Of a stretch of 35,157 nt of DNA, positions 22,540 through 30,914 are shown one piece after another. Below the pieces are notes generated by a model, which saw nothing but the letters and a program-made list of their open reading frames with translations, searched no databases and was not told the DNA's origin. The DNA comes from Halodesulfovibrio spirochaetisodalis (GTDB taxonomy: Bacteria > Desulfobacterota > Desulfovibrionia > Desulfovibrionales > Desulfovibrionaceae), in contig NZ_JXMS01000036.1 in NCBI RefSeq assembly GCF_001672295.1, forward strand, positions 1-35,157, read 5' to 3'. The translations under genes were made by a program, and so were the position numbers. Numbering within the stretch: position 1 is the first letter of the stretch; each line of letters starts with the position of its first letter.

Positions 22540-22829
22540 ATAAAGCACGTCTTTTCAGTCATCGAAAAGTTTGCTAAAAAGATTAGTTCCCTTCTGGACG
22601 GCACATTTCAGTTTCTGACAATGTCCATTAGTTCAGTATTAACGGGAACTTTTCCCGCTTTGCGGGGACAGGAAAAAGTAGACAGCGTGCAAGACACGCT
22701 ACTGTCTACACATCCTTGCAGCAGCTCAGCCTTTGGGCACGCAGCTGCCAATATCTGCTAGACCCGCTACAGCGCACAATGCCCTGTAGCTTACTTGATA
22801 TACTCAACTTTATACGTGAATGGAAAGAC
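22540..22829 (+). promoter_or_regulatory. Structured leader of argS
   Basis: The gap between fabD and argS contains two mutually exclusive hairpins sharing CCCG: CGGGAA-CTT-TTCCCG (22643-22657) and CCCGC-TTT-GCGGG (22654-22666). A larger bulged hairpin follows at 22678-22709 (GTAGACAG with CTGTCTAC, continued by GCGTG/CACGC). Another frame is open ahead of the chosen argS start, but its sequence does not resemble the enzyme. No T-box consensus was recognised. Confidence 0.35.
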
Positions 22830-24476
22830 ATGCGCGCTAAGAATCATTTATTAACAGCCCTGAAAACAATCGTGGCTGACCTTGATCTTGAATGGCCTGC
22901 CAGAACAACCATCGAACCTCCTAAAGAAAAAAAGTTCGGCGACATGGCAGCAAACATTGCCATGGTTCTGGCCAAACCTGCTAAACGCAATCCACGCGAG
23001 CTTGCTTCTCTTATCGCTGAAAAACTCATTGAAGATCCAATGATCGACAATGTTGAGATTGCAGGCCCTGGTTTCCTGAACATCACTTTCTCCGTTGATT
23101 TCTGGAGAAACACCATCGCAATCATTGAAGAGCACGGCGAAACATTCGGTTCTATCAATCAGGGCAAAGGTAAAAAAGTTCAGGTTGAATACGTTTCTGC
23201 GAACCCTACCGGCCCACTGCACATCGGCCATGGTCGCGGTGCTGCTGTTGGTGACAGCCTTGCGCGCCTTCTTCGCTTTGCAGGCTACGACGTACACACT
23301 GAGTACTACGTCAATGATGCCGGCCGCCAGATGCTTATCCTCGGGCAGTCCGTTCTTTTCCGTGCACGTCAGCTTGAAGGTGAAGACCTTCCTGACCCAG
23401 AAGATTTCTACCGTGGCGACTACATTAAAGACATCGCCAGAGAAGTTCTCGATCTGCACCCAGATCTTCTCAAAAAAGATGATGCTCTTGAAATCTGCCG
23501 CGAATATGCACTCAACCAGATTCTCGACGGCATCAAGAAAGACCTTGCTGATTTCCGTGTAGAACACCAGAACTGGTTCTCCGAGCGCTCTCTTGTAACT
23601 GCCGGTGCTGTTGAAAAAACCTTCAACCGCCTTAAAGAAGCAGGTCTTGCTTTCGAAGAGGATGGTGCACTCTGGTTCCGCACAACCGAATTCGGCGACG
23701 ACAAAGACCGTGTACTCAGAAAATCTGACGGTTCCCTTACATATTTCGCATCTGATATCGCATACCACGACAACAAATATGACCGTGGTTTTGAACTTAA
23801 TGTTGATATCTGGGGTGCTGATCACCACGGTTACATCCCTCGTATGCGCGCAGCTGTTGAGGCACTCGGCAAGCCTAAAGAGAGCTTCGATGTTATCCTC
23901 ATTCAGCTTGTAAACCTGCTCCGCAATGGCGAACAGGTTGCCATGTCCACCCGCGCAGGCCAGTTCGACACACTTGAAGAAGTTGTGAAGGATGTAGGCT
24001 GTGACGCAGCACGTTTCATGTTCCTCTCACGTAAGAGCGACAGCCATCTCGACTTTGATCTTGAGCTGGTGAAACAAAAATCAATGGATAATCCTGTTTA
24101 TTATGTACAATATGCAAATGCCCGTATCTGTTCAGTTTTGCGAAAAGCAGCTGAAAAAGGCATTTCAGTACCTGAAAAAGCAACTGCAGAGATTCTTTCT
24201 GCAATAAAAGAAGATAGCGAACTTGACTTGATCAAACTTCTCGATCAATTTGAAGACGTTGTTGATTCAGCCGCACGTCAGCTTGCTCCGCACCAGATTA
24301 GTTTCTACGTGCAGGATCTTGCTAGTGCATTGCACAGCTTCTATGCAAACAACCCGATCCTTAATGCTAAGGATGAAAACGTAATTGCAGCCCGTCTTTG
24401 CCTGCTCCAGAGCGTTTCCAAGGTTATCCGTAACGGTCTTAACCTTGTGGGTGTTGAAGCACCTGAGTCTATGTAA
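22830..24476 (+). CDS. argS: Arginyl-tRNA synthetase
   Basis: The product of about 548 residues charges tRNA-Arg. It has the N-terminal Add-1-type tRNA-binding domain (about 1-90), the class I HIGH motif at 131-134 in [13 protein letters not shown], the NDAGRQ segment, and the KMSKS-equivalent VAMSTRAG at 370-377. There the first Lys is absent, as is common in ArgRS. A DALR anticodon-binding domain with [16 protein letters not shown] ends it. The ATG at 22830 begins a normal ArgRS N-terminus (MRAKNHLL); only GGAAAG, with short spacing, precedes it, so the start is less certain than the identity. A SPOR-domain gene follows after 24 nt. Confidence 0.95.
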   Translation: MRAKNHLLTALKTIVADLDLEWPARTTIEPPKEKKFGDMAANIAMVLAKPAKRNPRELASLIAEKLIEDPMIDNVEIAGPGFLNITFSVDFWRNTIAIIEEHGETFGSINQGKGKKVQVEYVSANPTGPLHIGHGRGAAVGDSLARLLRFAGYDVHTEYYVNDAGRQMLILGQSVLFRARQLEGEDLPDPEDFYRGDYIKDIAREVLDLHPDLLKKDDALEICREYALNQILDGIKKDLADFRVEHQNWFSERSLVTAGAVEKTFNRLKEAGLAFEEDGALWFRTTEFGDDKDRVLRKSDGSLTYFASDIAYHDNKYDRGFELNVDIWGADHHGYIPRMRAAVEALGKPKESFDVILIQLVNLLRNGEQVAMSTRAGQFDTLEEVVKDVGCDAARFMFLSRKSDSHLDFDLELVKQKSMDNPVYYVQYANARICSVLRKAAEKGISVPEKATAEILSAIKEDSELDLIKLLDQFEDVVDSAARQLAPHQISFYVQDLASALHSFYANNPILNAKDENVIAARLCLLQSVSKVIRNGLNLVGVEAPESM

Positions 24477-24500
24477 TTTAACACGAGGATGTCTGCCTGA

Positions 24501-25304
24501 ATGGGCTTCGTACCGACTACTACAAAAGATAAAGATACAGGGAAAAGCATTTTCAACTTTTCCCTGTGTCTTCCTGAACTGATTGGCCTGACCGTTATTA
24601 TCCTTGTCGGCTTCATCTGGGTCTTTATCTTCGGTCTGCTTGTAGGTCGAGGATATCAGCCGGAAGAAGCTTTGCCGGAACTGAAGCACATCATGCCTGC
24701 CCAGAAGCAGGTTGCTCAAGCAACACCTGCACCGGTTGTCAAACAACCAGCAGAAGCAGCTTCAGCCCAGCCCGACAGTACCCCGCACACCACTACACCT
24801 GCAAAGGTACAACCAGTAGTTGAGAAAAAGAAAGAAAAAGTTCTTAGTCCTGAACAGTTAAATTTCTTTGAACAACTCAAGGCAAAAGAAACTTCCACGA
24901 GTTCCGCAAAAGCTTCTGCACCGAAAAAAGCGACTGTAGCTGCCAAGCGGAAATCGCCTGCTGAACGTACTGCACCAAAGTCCAAACCGGTAAAATCGGT
25001 ATCTTCAGCAGCTAAGCAACCTGCGCCAAAGCAACAAGCATCTCTTGAAAAGAACGGCCCGACATTTGAGTACATCTACCAACTTGCCGCTTCCACTAAC
25101 GAAGAAGCAGCAACAAAGCTCCGTAGCGAAATTAAAGCTAAAGGGTTTACAACCTCTATGGCTACAGCGGTCATCAAAACCACCAAGTGGTACCGTGTAA
25201 ATGTACATTTTGTCGGACAGGCTGACCAAGTATCTACCTTCAAGAGCCGCCTTGCTAAAGCGGGCTACAAGACACCTTTACTGAAAAAGAAAAAGCAAAA
25301 ATAA
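24501..25304 (+). CDS. SPOR-domain membrane protein
   Basis: The 267-residue product has a short cytoplasmic N-terminus, one membrane helix (about 27-49, ELIGLTVIILVGFIWVFIFG), a long linker rich in Ala, Pro, Lys and Thr (about 65-185), and a C-terminal SPOR domain (about 188-262). That domain starts FEYIYQLAAS and contains EAATKLRSEIKAKGF and YRVNVHFVGQADQVSTFKSRL. SPOR domains bind denuded septal peptidoglycan, so a role at the division site is expected, as in FtsN-like or DedD-like proteins. It follows argS by 24 nt, with AGGA 11 nt before the ATG, and probably shares its transcript. A very basic tail (KKKKQK) ends it. Confidence 0.88.
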   Translation: MGFVPTTTKDKDTGKSIFNFSLCLPELIGLTVIILVGFIWVFIFGLLVGRGYQPEEALPELKHIMPAQKQVAQATPAPVVKQPAEAASAQPDSTPHTTTPAKVQPVVEKKKEKVLSPEQLNFFEQLKAKETSTSSAKASAPKKATVAAKRKSPAERTAPKSKPVKSVSSAAKQPAPKQQASLEKNGPTFEYIYQLAASTNEEAATKLRSEIKAKGFTTSMATAVIKTTKWYRVNVHFVGQADQVSTFKSRLAKAGYKTPLLKKKKQK

Positions 25305-25318
25305 CAAGTGAATACCGC

Positions 25319-25404
25319 ATGAATGCAGGCTTGACTTGACGAAATCACTGATACTTCTCTATCATCGGCGATTCAAAGTGAAGTTACGGAGAGCCTGCAT
25401 TCAT
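25319..25404. repeat. 13-bp perfect inverted repeat flanking the mla promoter
   Basis: ATGAATGCAGGCT (25319-25331) and its exact reverse complement AGCCTGCATTCAT (25392-25404) enclose 60 nt that hold the -35 and -10 boxes. It could be a paired operator, or a large hairpin in transcripts reading through from the SPOR gene. Confidence 0.7.
25336..25365 (+). promoter_or_regulatory. Sigma70-type promoter of the mla operon
   Basis: TTGACG (25336-25341), an 18-nt spacer and TATCAT (25360-25365) fit a housekeeping promoter. It lies 249 nt upstream of the first mla start, so a leader of about 240 nt is predicted. Confidence 0.6.
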
Positions 25405-25613
25405 GTGATTGCCCCTTTGCAGCCACGATTTTATTGATCCTCCTTTTACGGTATTACTTCAGCTGCAACTGTCTCTCTTTTTCGGGAAGGTGGACATACC
25501 ATCCTCTCTTCTTCAAAAAAAATCTCATTCTGTCCTTTTCTTACCGTAATCTTTACCGATACGGTGGTAGGATTTGCGGGATACTATATATCGTCAATAA
25601 GGAGCCTGAATTA
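25405..25613 (+). other. Long untranslated leader of the mla operon
   Basis: About 209 nt separate the inverted repeat from the mlaE start. The region is pyrimidine-rich and partly open in the mlaE frame from 25434, but the extra residues do not resemble the permease. No known riboswitch was recognised. AAGGAG near 25600 serves the mlaE ATG. Confidence 0.4.
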
Positions 25614-26420
25614 ATGCAACAGCAAACAGGCATCCAGACTAATCCGGTTGCGGCGCTCGGACGCTCAACCATCAGTTTTGTGAATAGTCTGGGAGACATT
25701 TTTCTTTTTTTCCTTGAAGGTGTTCGTCTCATCTTCTCCTCGCCGAAGCAGCTGACCAAAATTATTCGTCAGATGTATTTTATCGGTTCGAAATCGCTTT
25801 TTGTCATCTCCCTTATCGGAATCTTTACCGGTATGGTGCTAGGGCTGCAGGGGTACTATACCCTCGTTAAGTTCGGCTCAGAAGGTCTTCTGGGTGCAGC
25901 AGTCTCCCTGACGCTGATCCGTGAACTGGGACCTGTTCTTACAGCTATCATGATCACCGGACGAGCTGGTTCTTCCATGGCAGCAGAAATCGGTGTAATG
26001 CGCATTTCAGATCAAATTGATGCGCTGGATGTCATGGACATCAACCCAATGGCCTATCTGGTTTCCCCACGTATTGCAGCAAGCATTCTGTGCTTCCCCC
26101 TGCTTACAGCACTTTTTGATGTCATTGGAATTTTGGGTGGGTACTTGACCGGCGTCACAATGCTCGGGATCAATTCCGGTGTATACTTCTACCGCATTGA
26201 CACCAGCGTGGTTATGGCTGACGTTGCCGGAGGCTTTGTAAAGGCACTGGTCTTCGGAATTATTGTGTCGACCATTAGTTGCTATCAAGGCTTCAACACC
26301 CACAAACGAACAGACAGTGTAGGCCCTGAGAGTGTTTCCAACTCTACTACTGCTGCTGTTGTACTTTCCTGTGTACTAACTCTGGTGAGCGATTACGTAA
26401 TCACCTCCTTCTTATTGTAA
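25614..26420 (+). CDS. mlaE: Phospholipid ABC transporter permease MlaE
   Basis: The 268-residue product is the MlaE/YrbE permease of the inner-membrane complex that moves phospholipids between the inner and outer membranes. It shows an amphipathic N-terminal helix, several membrane segments, and the family's signature around LIRELGPVLTAIMITGRAGSSMAAEIGVMRISDQIDAL. GGFVKALVFGIIVSTISCYQGF lies near the C-terminus. The ATG at 25614 follows AAGGAG by 8 nt and gives the usual length; an upstream in-frame extension from 25434 is rejected. It is first in the order E-F-D-C-A, with mlaF 19 nt downstream. Confidence 0.95.
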   Translation: MQQQTGIQTNPVAALGRSTISFVNSLGDIFLFFLEGVRLIFSSPKQLTKIIRQMYFIGSKSLFVISLIGIFTGMVLGLQGYYTLVKFGSEGLLGAAVSLTLIRELGPVLTAIMITGRAGSSMAAEIGVMRISDQIDALDVMDINPMAYLVSPRIAASILCFPLLTALFDVIGILGGYLTGVTMLGINSGVYFYRIDTSVVMADVAGGFVKALVFGIIVSTISCYQGFNTHKRTDSVGPESVSNSTTAAVVLSCVLTLVSDYVITSFLL

Positions 26421-26439
26421 CACAGGTTGGATATTGATT

Positions 26440-27255
26440 ATGTCAACGACGACTTGGGACATTGAATTACATAACCTTTCTGGTGGGTATAATCAGACCA
26501 GAATCCTCAAAGGAATTAACGGCTCACTTCCTGCCGGGAAGATCTCCGTAATCCTTGGGGGCTCAGGATGTGGTAAATCCACCCTGTTGCGGCATATCCT
26601 CGGACTCAACCGCCCAATGGAAGGGTCTATCCGCATTGGCGGGCATGACTTTTTTACACTGGACAAATCACAGTTCAGAAAAATCCGCCGTCGTATGGGT
26701 GTACTGTTTCAAGACGGTGCGCTCCTCGGCTCTCTCACTCTCGGTGAAAATGTCGGATTACCTCTTGCAGAACATACTAAACTGCCAAAAGAAACCATCC
26801 GCAAAATAGTCTTACACAAGCTGGGCTTAGTTGGTCTTGCCGAGTATATCGACTACTACCCGAACGAACTGTCCGGCGGCATGCGAAAACGTGCGGGACT
26901 TGCCAGAGCAATTGTGATGGACCCGCAAATCTTACTTTGTGACGAGCCGACGTCCGGACTCGATCCCATTAATGCTGCAGAGATGGATCAACTCCTCCTG
27001 AGCATGAAGAAACACTTTCCTTCCATGTCTATCATCGTTGTCAGTCATGATCTGGAAAGCCTTAACCATATTGCCGACAATGTTCTTGTAATCAACAAAG
27101 GACAAGCTGCCTACTGCGGTGACCTTGAGGGATTACAAAACAGTGACGATCCATACTTGAAACAACTGCTAAGTCGACAGCCGAACAATATTGAACAACC
27201 TGCCGTCAGCCTTGGTGCCGACATACAGGCAGAACTGTCAAATTGGCTTAGATAA
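26440..27255 (+). CDS. mlaF: Phospholipid ABC transporter ATPase MlaF
   Basis: The 271-residue product powers the Mla complex. Walker A is GGSGCGKST (40-48), the Q-loop lies in GVLFQDGALLGSLT, and the ABC signature is LSGGMRKRAGLARA (from 144). Walker B with the catalytic Glu is LLCDEPTSGLD (about 166-176), and the switch His is in VSHD. The ATG at 26440 is chosen over a TTG two codons earlier; AGGTTGG precedes it. It is followed 40 nt later by mlaD. The C-terminal 25 residues extend past the ATPase core and may contact MlaE or a partner. A separate STAS protein (MlaB) is not encoded nearby. Confidence 0.95.
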   Translation: MSTTTWDIELHNLSGGYNQTRILKGINGSLPAGKISVILGGSGCGKSTLLRHILGLNRPMEGSIRIGGHDFFTLDKSQFRKIRRRMGVLFQDGALLGSLTLGENVGLPLAEHTKLPKETIRKIVLHKLGLVGLAEYIDYYPNELSGGMRKRAGLARAIVMDPQILLCDEPTSGLDPINAAEMDQLLLSMKKHFPSMSIIVVSHDLESLNHIADNVLVINKGQAAYCGDLEGLQNSDDPYLKQLLSRQPNNIEQPAVSLGADIQAELSNWLR

Positions 27256-27295
27256 TAGTGGAATATTCAAAATATAAAAGATAAGAGCAGTCTCC

Positions 27296-27742
27296 ATGAA
27301 ATCATACTCAAAAGAAACCGCTGTAGGCATTTTTGTATTAATCTGTCTGCTTTGTGTCGGGTACCTGACTATCCAGCTGGGTAAGATGCAACTTGGTTCT
27401 TCTAACACGTATATTGTGTATGCAAAATTTGAATCTGCAGCAGGATTACGCGCTGGCGCTGGGGTGGAAATAGCCGGTGTTCCTGTAGGTAAAGTAGCTT
27501 CTGTATCTCTTGATCAGGAGAACTACCTTGCAGAGGTCGCTCTTGCGATCCAAAAAGATGTTGAACTTGGCGACGATATTATTGCTTCTATCAAAACTAG
27601 CGGACTTATAGGTGATAAGTACATCAAACTTACACCGGGGGGATCTGCAGAAAAGTTAGAGAATGGAAGTGAAATCAGCGACACTGAATCTGCTGTAGAT
27701 ATCGAAGAACTCATTAGTAAGTACGTCTTTGGCGGAGTATAA
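27296..27742 (+). CDS. mlaD: MCE-domain protein MlaD
   Basis: The 148-residue product has one N-terminal membrane helix (about 11-29) and a single periplasmic MCE domain (about 38-118) with YAKFESAAGLRAGAGVEIAGVPVGKV and SIKTSGLIGDKYIKLTPGG. MlaD proteins form a hexameric ring on the MlaE/F complex and pass lipids to the periplasmic carrier. The length is close to other single-MCE MlaD proteins, slightly short at the C-terminus. The Shine-Dalgarno is weak (AAGAG). It lies within the mla operon, with a 116-nt gap before mlaC. Confidence 0.94.
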   Translation: MKSYSKETAVGIFVLICLLCVGYLTIQLGKMQLGSSNTYIVYAKFESAAGLRAGAGVEIAGVPVGKVASVSLDQENYLAEVALAIQKDVELGDDIIASIKTSGLIGDKYIKLTPGGSAEKLENGSEISDTESAVDIEELISKYVFGGV

Positions 27743-27858
27743 GATACCAGAAACCTTGTATGTACATCACAGCCGTACGTGGTATATATACACTCGTTTT
27801 CAATAGGTTTAACTCCGCTGGCTACAGTATTACTTATCTCAATTAAGGGGGAGGTTTT

Positions 27859-28512
27859 ATGCATAAAACCTGTAAAAAACTCTTAGTCTGTACAAATTGT
27901 GCTTTTTTACTGCTCATACTTATAGCAAATCTAGCATTTGCCGATTCTAAACATGAAGCCGAAAAAGCACTGCAGCAAGCAGTCGATGAAATATCGCAGA
28001 CACTGAATACTGCGAACTTAGACAACGTTTCAGAAGACAGTGAAGTAATTGCAAAACTGGAAAAGAAAATTCTCGCTATATTCAGCATGGATCAATTCTC
28101 CATGCGTACCGTAGGTAGAAAGTGGCAGAAATTTTCTCCAGAACAAAAAACTTCATTCAAAGCTGCGTTTGTAACGCTTCTTAAAGCGACATACTTCACT
28201 CATGTAAGCGAATATAACGGTGAAAAACTGACAATCCTCGGCTCCCGTACCAACAGAAAAGGGAATAAAGTCGAAGTGCGTACCGTTGTAAATTACAAGG
28301 AAAAACAAGTACCTGTAAATTATCGCATGCTTACAGAGAACAATAACTGGATGATCTACGACGTATTGGTAGAAGGCGTCAGCCTGGTGAAAAACTATCG
28401 AACGCAGTTCAGTGAACTGCTCCGCCACGGCACTCCTGATGAACTCATTAAGAAGATTCAGGACAAAGCCGAACGCGTTCGCCAGCAGCGGGCTGTAGCC
28501 GATAAAAAGTAA
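27859..28512 (+). CDS. mlaC: Periplasmic phospholipid carrier MlaC
   Basis: The 217-residue product has a signal peptide (about 1-28, ending LAFADS) and a Tol-Tim/MlaC fold. Visible family features are FSMDQFSMRTVGRKWQKFSPEQKTSFKAAFVTLL and the strand pattern ending VNYRMLTENNNWMIYDVLVEGVSLVKNYRTQFSELLRHGTPDELI. It ferries phospholipids across the periplasm between MlaA and MlaD. A GGGGGAGG sequence precedes the ATG, one of the strongest ribosome binding sites in the window. It lies between mlaD and mlaA in one operon. A basic C-terminal tail extends past the fold. Confidence 0.94.
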   Translation: MHKTCKKLLVCTNCAFLLLILIANLAFADSKHEAEKALQQAVDEISQTLNTANLDNVSEDSEVIAKLEKKILAIFSMDQFSMRTVGRKWQKFSPEQKTSFKAAFVTLLKATYFTHVSEYNGEKLTILGSRTNRKGNKVEVRTVVNYKEKQVPVNYRMLTENNNWMIYDVLVEGVSLVKNYRTQFSELLRHGTPDELIKKIQDKAERVRQQRAVADKK

Positions 28513-28523
28513 CTGAGGTAATA

Positions 28524-29381
28524 ATGCGACACTGGTTTTGGCTTATTCTTGCTCTCCTCTTCTTCCCCACCCACGCAGCGCTTGCAGACGGAAAAATCCC
28601 ACTGGCATTATCTGATGACACGTCGGTGACTGCTCCTGATACAATGCTTCTGAACTCCTCTTCAACATTGTTGGCTGAGAATGATACAACCTTCGATGAG
28701 GAACCAGAGTTTTTTGAAGATGATGCTGACTACTTTAAAGATGAAGAATACGAGGAAGAAAATGCAGCCTCTCTGACTTCAGATCCTTTTGAAGGCTGGA
28801 ACAGAGTATGGTTTAACATCAACGATTGGATTTACATCGATGTTGGTAAACCGGCGCATGCAGCCTACCGCGTTGTCGTTCCCGAACCTGCTCGAAACGG
28901 TATCAACAACTTGATTGTTAACTGGTTCGGCATGCCCCGCAGATTTGTAAACGCCCTGCTCCAAGCCAAATTTGCGCTCGCAGGTATTGAGTTTTCCCGT
29001 TTTGTAGTAAACACTGCATTCGGTTTAGGCGGCCTCGTTGACGTAGCGAAGAACCTGAAACCGGTTGTGCCATATACCGGAGAAAAAGAAGACTTTGGAC
29101 AGACACTGGCAACTTGGGGAGTTCCTGCAGGACCATATCTGGTTCTGCCATTTTTCGGAGCCTCCAACGTGCGTGACACTGTCGGCATAGTGGGTGAATC
29201 ATTCCTGCCGCCTTCTCTTAATCCTGTATACCTAAACTACGCACTGTTTGGCTTTTCACAGTTTAACGTGCTGGATAAACGCATCGGGGTATATGAGGAT
29301 GTTGTCGGCACTGCTGTCGAACCGTACGTCGGAATGCGAAATGCCTACGCTCAATTGCGTAAAGCACAAATCGAAAACTAG
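28524..29381 (+). CDS. mlaA: Outer-membrane phospholipid protein MlaA (VacJ), without lipobox
   Basis: The 285-residue product has a signal peptide (about 1-21), an unusual acidic segment (53-80, with EEPEFFEDDADYF and DEEYEEEN), and the MlaA domain (87-275). The domain shows DPFEGWNR, VPEPARNGINN, LVDVAKNLKP, EDFGQTLATWGV and GPYLVLPFFGASNVRDTVG. MlaA normally is a lipoprotein that removes phospholipids from the outer leaflet. Here the protein has no cysteine at all, so it cannot be lipidated and must attach otherwise or act as a soluble or integral protein. GAGGTAAT precedes the ATG, 11 nt after mlaC. A terminator follows at 29390. Confidence 0.94.
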   Translation: MRHWFWLILALLFFPTHAALADGKIPLALSDDTSVTAPDTMLLNSSSTLLAENDTTFDEEPEFFEDDADYFKDEEYEEENAASLTSDPFEGWNRVWFNINDWIYIDVGKPAHAAYRVVVPEPARNGINNLIVNWFGMPRRFVNALLQAKFALAGIEFSRFVVNTAFGLGGLVDVAKNLKPVVPYTGEKEDFGQTLATWGVPAGPYLVLPFFGASNVRDTVGIVGESFLPPSLNPVYLNYALFGFSQFNVLDKRIGVYEDVVGTAVEPYVGMRNAYAQLRKAQIEN

Positions 29382-29389
29382 CTAACAAA

Positions 29390-29422
29390 AAGGCTCTGCT
29401 TACATCAAGCAGAGCCTTTTTT
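29390..29422 (+). terminator. Rho-independent terminator of the mla operon
   Basis: A perfect 12-bp stem (AAGGCTCTGCTT at 29390-29401 and AAGCAGAGCCTT at 29407-29418, loop ACATC) ends in six T residues. Confidence 0.95.
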
Positions 29423-29505
29423 ATTTCTTACTACATATTCAACAAACATTTCTTCCTATGCCATCTACGAGTCTTCAGGAATAAAGCTTGTTTGTTATTG
29501 CGTGG

Positions 29506-29823
29506 CTAGATTGGAGGCGCAATAGTAACAACAAGACTCATATCTGCAGAAGCACGTACTCCGTGCGGCACTTTAATCTCGCAGATAATAACGTCACCTG
29601 CAGTGATGGAATCCAAAGGACCATGTTCACCAAGCAGCTCACCTTCACCGCTCAGTACTACCATCACAAGCTCACCCTCCAGATTATGTGAATGCACAGG
29701 CATCTCCTGCCCTGCTTTCAAGTTAAAGTTCATCACTTTGACGTGTTCTGATTCGTGTACAAGCTGCACATGCATACGTTCTGGATTAAAACTACGACTT
29801 TCTGGAATTCTATTTTTACGCAT
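29506..29823 (-). CDS. Small cupin-domain protein
   Basis: The 105-residue product is a single cupin barrel. The metal-binding first motif HSHNLEGELVMVVLSGEG (from about 44) contains two His and a Glu, and the second motif is around ICEIKVPHGV with another His. Small cupins of this type bind a metal and may be dioxygenases, isomerases or sensors; nothing in the sequence fixes the role. AAAGGAG precedes the ATG by about 8 nt, a strong start. It is divergently transcribed from the LysO gene pair. A CRP/FNR-like palindrome lies in the shared upstream region. Confidence 0.88.
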   Translation of the reverse strand: MRKNRIPESRSFNPERMHVQLVHESEHVKVMNFNLKAGQEMPVHSHNLEGELVMVVLSGEGELLGEHGPLDSITAGDVIICEIKVPHGVRASADMSLVVTIAPPI

Positions 29824-29881
29824 AGGATAGCTCCTTTGATTCAGTGTATGGTTCCACCCTATCGAATTGACAGTATAAATA

Positions 29882-29897
29882 TGTGATGAATGTCACG
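29882..29897. promoter_or_regulatory. CRP/FNR-family-like palindrome
   Basis: TGTGA-TGAATG-TCACG matches the TGTGA-N6-TCACA pattern bound by CRP/FNR proteins, the family that in Desulfovibrio includes HcpR. It lies in the divergent region between the cupin and LysO genes, 59 nt from the cupin ATG. Which regulator binds, if any, is unknown. Confidence 0.45.
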
Positions 29898-29963
29898 TCC
29901 TTCCCAAAAAAATCCATGCCTAAATAGCAACTAATCTTGGCAACCCAATAACGTTTTTGGCAA

Positions 29964-29990
29964 TTGACAATCATTCTTTAGAAGTATACC
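29964..29990 (+). promoter_or_regulatory. Possible promoter of the LysO gene pair
   Basis: A perfect -35 TTGACA (29964-29969) and TATACC (29985-29990) are separated by 15 nt, shorter than ideal. The position 51 nt before the GTG start is reasonable. Confidence 0.4.
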
Positions 29991-30040
29991 CGCGTTTTTA
30001 CATATCTCGTCAGACCGTTCTTCACATTTTAGGAGGTAAT

Positions 30041-30325
30041 GTGCTCATTACTGTTCTTTGTATTCTCATCGGTATCCCTCTCGGGTTCATATTCCGGAAC
30101 AATAAACACGTTGTCAGCAACGTTAACCGGCTCACCATGTGGGCAATCTACGTTCTGCTCTTCATGCTTGGTGTTACGACTGGATCAAACAAAACCATCG
30201 TCAGCGAACTGGGCACTATCGGTGTTCAGGCTGCATGCATCAGTGTTTTCTGCGTACTTGGTAGTGCATGCGCAGTATTTCTTCTTGATAAATTATTCCT
30301 GAAAGGAAAGCTCGATGAAAGGTAG
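30041..30325 (+). CDS. LysO lysine exporter, N-terminal half (split gene)
   Basis: The product of about 94 residues has three hydrophobic helices and matches the first part of LysO (YbjE, DUF340), which exports lysine and thialysine. The pattern VNRLTMWAIYVLLFMLGVTTG resembles the helix of the full-length protein. The GTG at 30041 is chosen because AGGAGGT lies just upstream and a promoter-like TTGACA lies inside the region that a longer reading from a TTG at 29957 would need. An out-of-frame ATG at 30039 shares this Shine-Dalgarno. The stop overlaps the next gene by 11 nt, so the halves are probably made together. Confidence 0.8.
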   Translation: MLITVLCILIGIPLGFIFRNNKHVVSNVNRLTMWAIYVLLFMLGVTTGSNKTIVSELGTIGVQAACISVFCVLGSACAVFLLDKLFLKGKLDER

Positions 30326-30914
30326 CCTCATTATCCTGTCCTTCTTCATAGCCGGATGCCTTGTCGGTCACATGGAATCTGTCCCAAGCTGGCTTCTGAA
30401 TGATGCCCTGTCCACGTATACGCTGTATGCGCTGCTCTTTCTTGTAGGCATGTCCATTGGTTTTGATTCACACTGCTGGCAAATACTCCGCCAGCTGCAC
30501 CTTAAAGTCCTGCTTGTCCCGACTGCCATTGTTATCGGTACAGCAGCAGGGTCTGTGGCGGCATGGTGTCTTATTGCAGATATGCCTTTGCGCGATGTAT
30601 TCGCTGTTGGTGCAGGATTCGGTTATTATTCACTATCCACTGTTATTATCACCAATATGGGTGATCCGATCCTCGGCTCTGTTGCATTACTTTCCAATAT
30701 CATCCGCGAAATCCTTACACTTCTGGGAACTCCACTCCTTGTTCGCTTCTTCGGAAAGCTTGCTCCTGTTGCATCAGGTGGAGCAACGGCTATGGACACC
30801 ACACTTCCAATAATCGTCAAGTTCACAAGTGAGCGCTACGGCATCATCGCAGTCTTCAGTGGGATGGTTCTAACAGTGCTGGTTCCATTTCTTGTAACCT
30901 TCATCATGACGTAG
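30315..30914 (+). CDS. lysO: LysO lysine exporter, C-terminal half (split gene)
   Basis: The 199-residue product carries the conserved part of LysO/DUF340: LLFLVGMSIGFD, the core GAGFGYYSLSTVIITNMGDPILGSVALLSNIIREI, and the C-terminal GGATAMDTTLPIIVKFTSERYG. The E. coli protein is a single chain of about 300 residues joining both halves; here the join is replaced by a stop and an overlapping ATG with GAAAGGAAAG upstream. Together the pair should export basic amino acids. Two-gene versions are known in other lineages, so this is probably functional. A perfect palindrome starts at the stop codon (30911-30930). Confidence 0.88.
   Translation: MKGSLIILSFFIAGCLVGHMESVPSWLLNDALSTYTLYALLFLVGMSIGFDSHCWQILRQLHLKVLLVPTAIVIGTAAGSVAAWCLIADMPLRDVFAVGAGFGYYSLSTVIITNMGDPILGSVALLSNIIREILTLLGTPLLVRFFGKLAPVASGGATAMDTTLPIIVKFTSERYGIIAVFSGMVLTVLVPFLVTFIMT

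Noticed and set aside
22851-23828. Long - strand open frame (325 codons) opposite argS
   Set aside because: It is antisense to a clear arginyl-tRNA synthetase; the translation shows no domain.
29957-30040. Longer N-terminus for the LysO N-terminal half from a TTG
   Set aside because: It would include a promoter-like TTGACA and residues with no match to the family; AGGAGGT points to the GTG at 30041.
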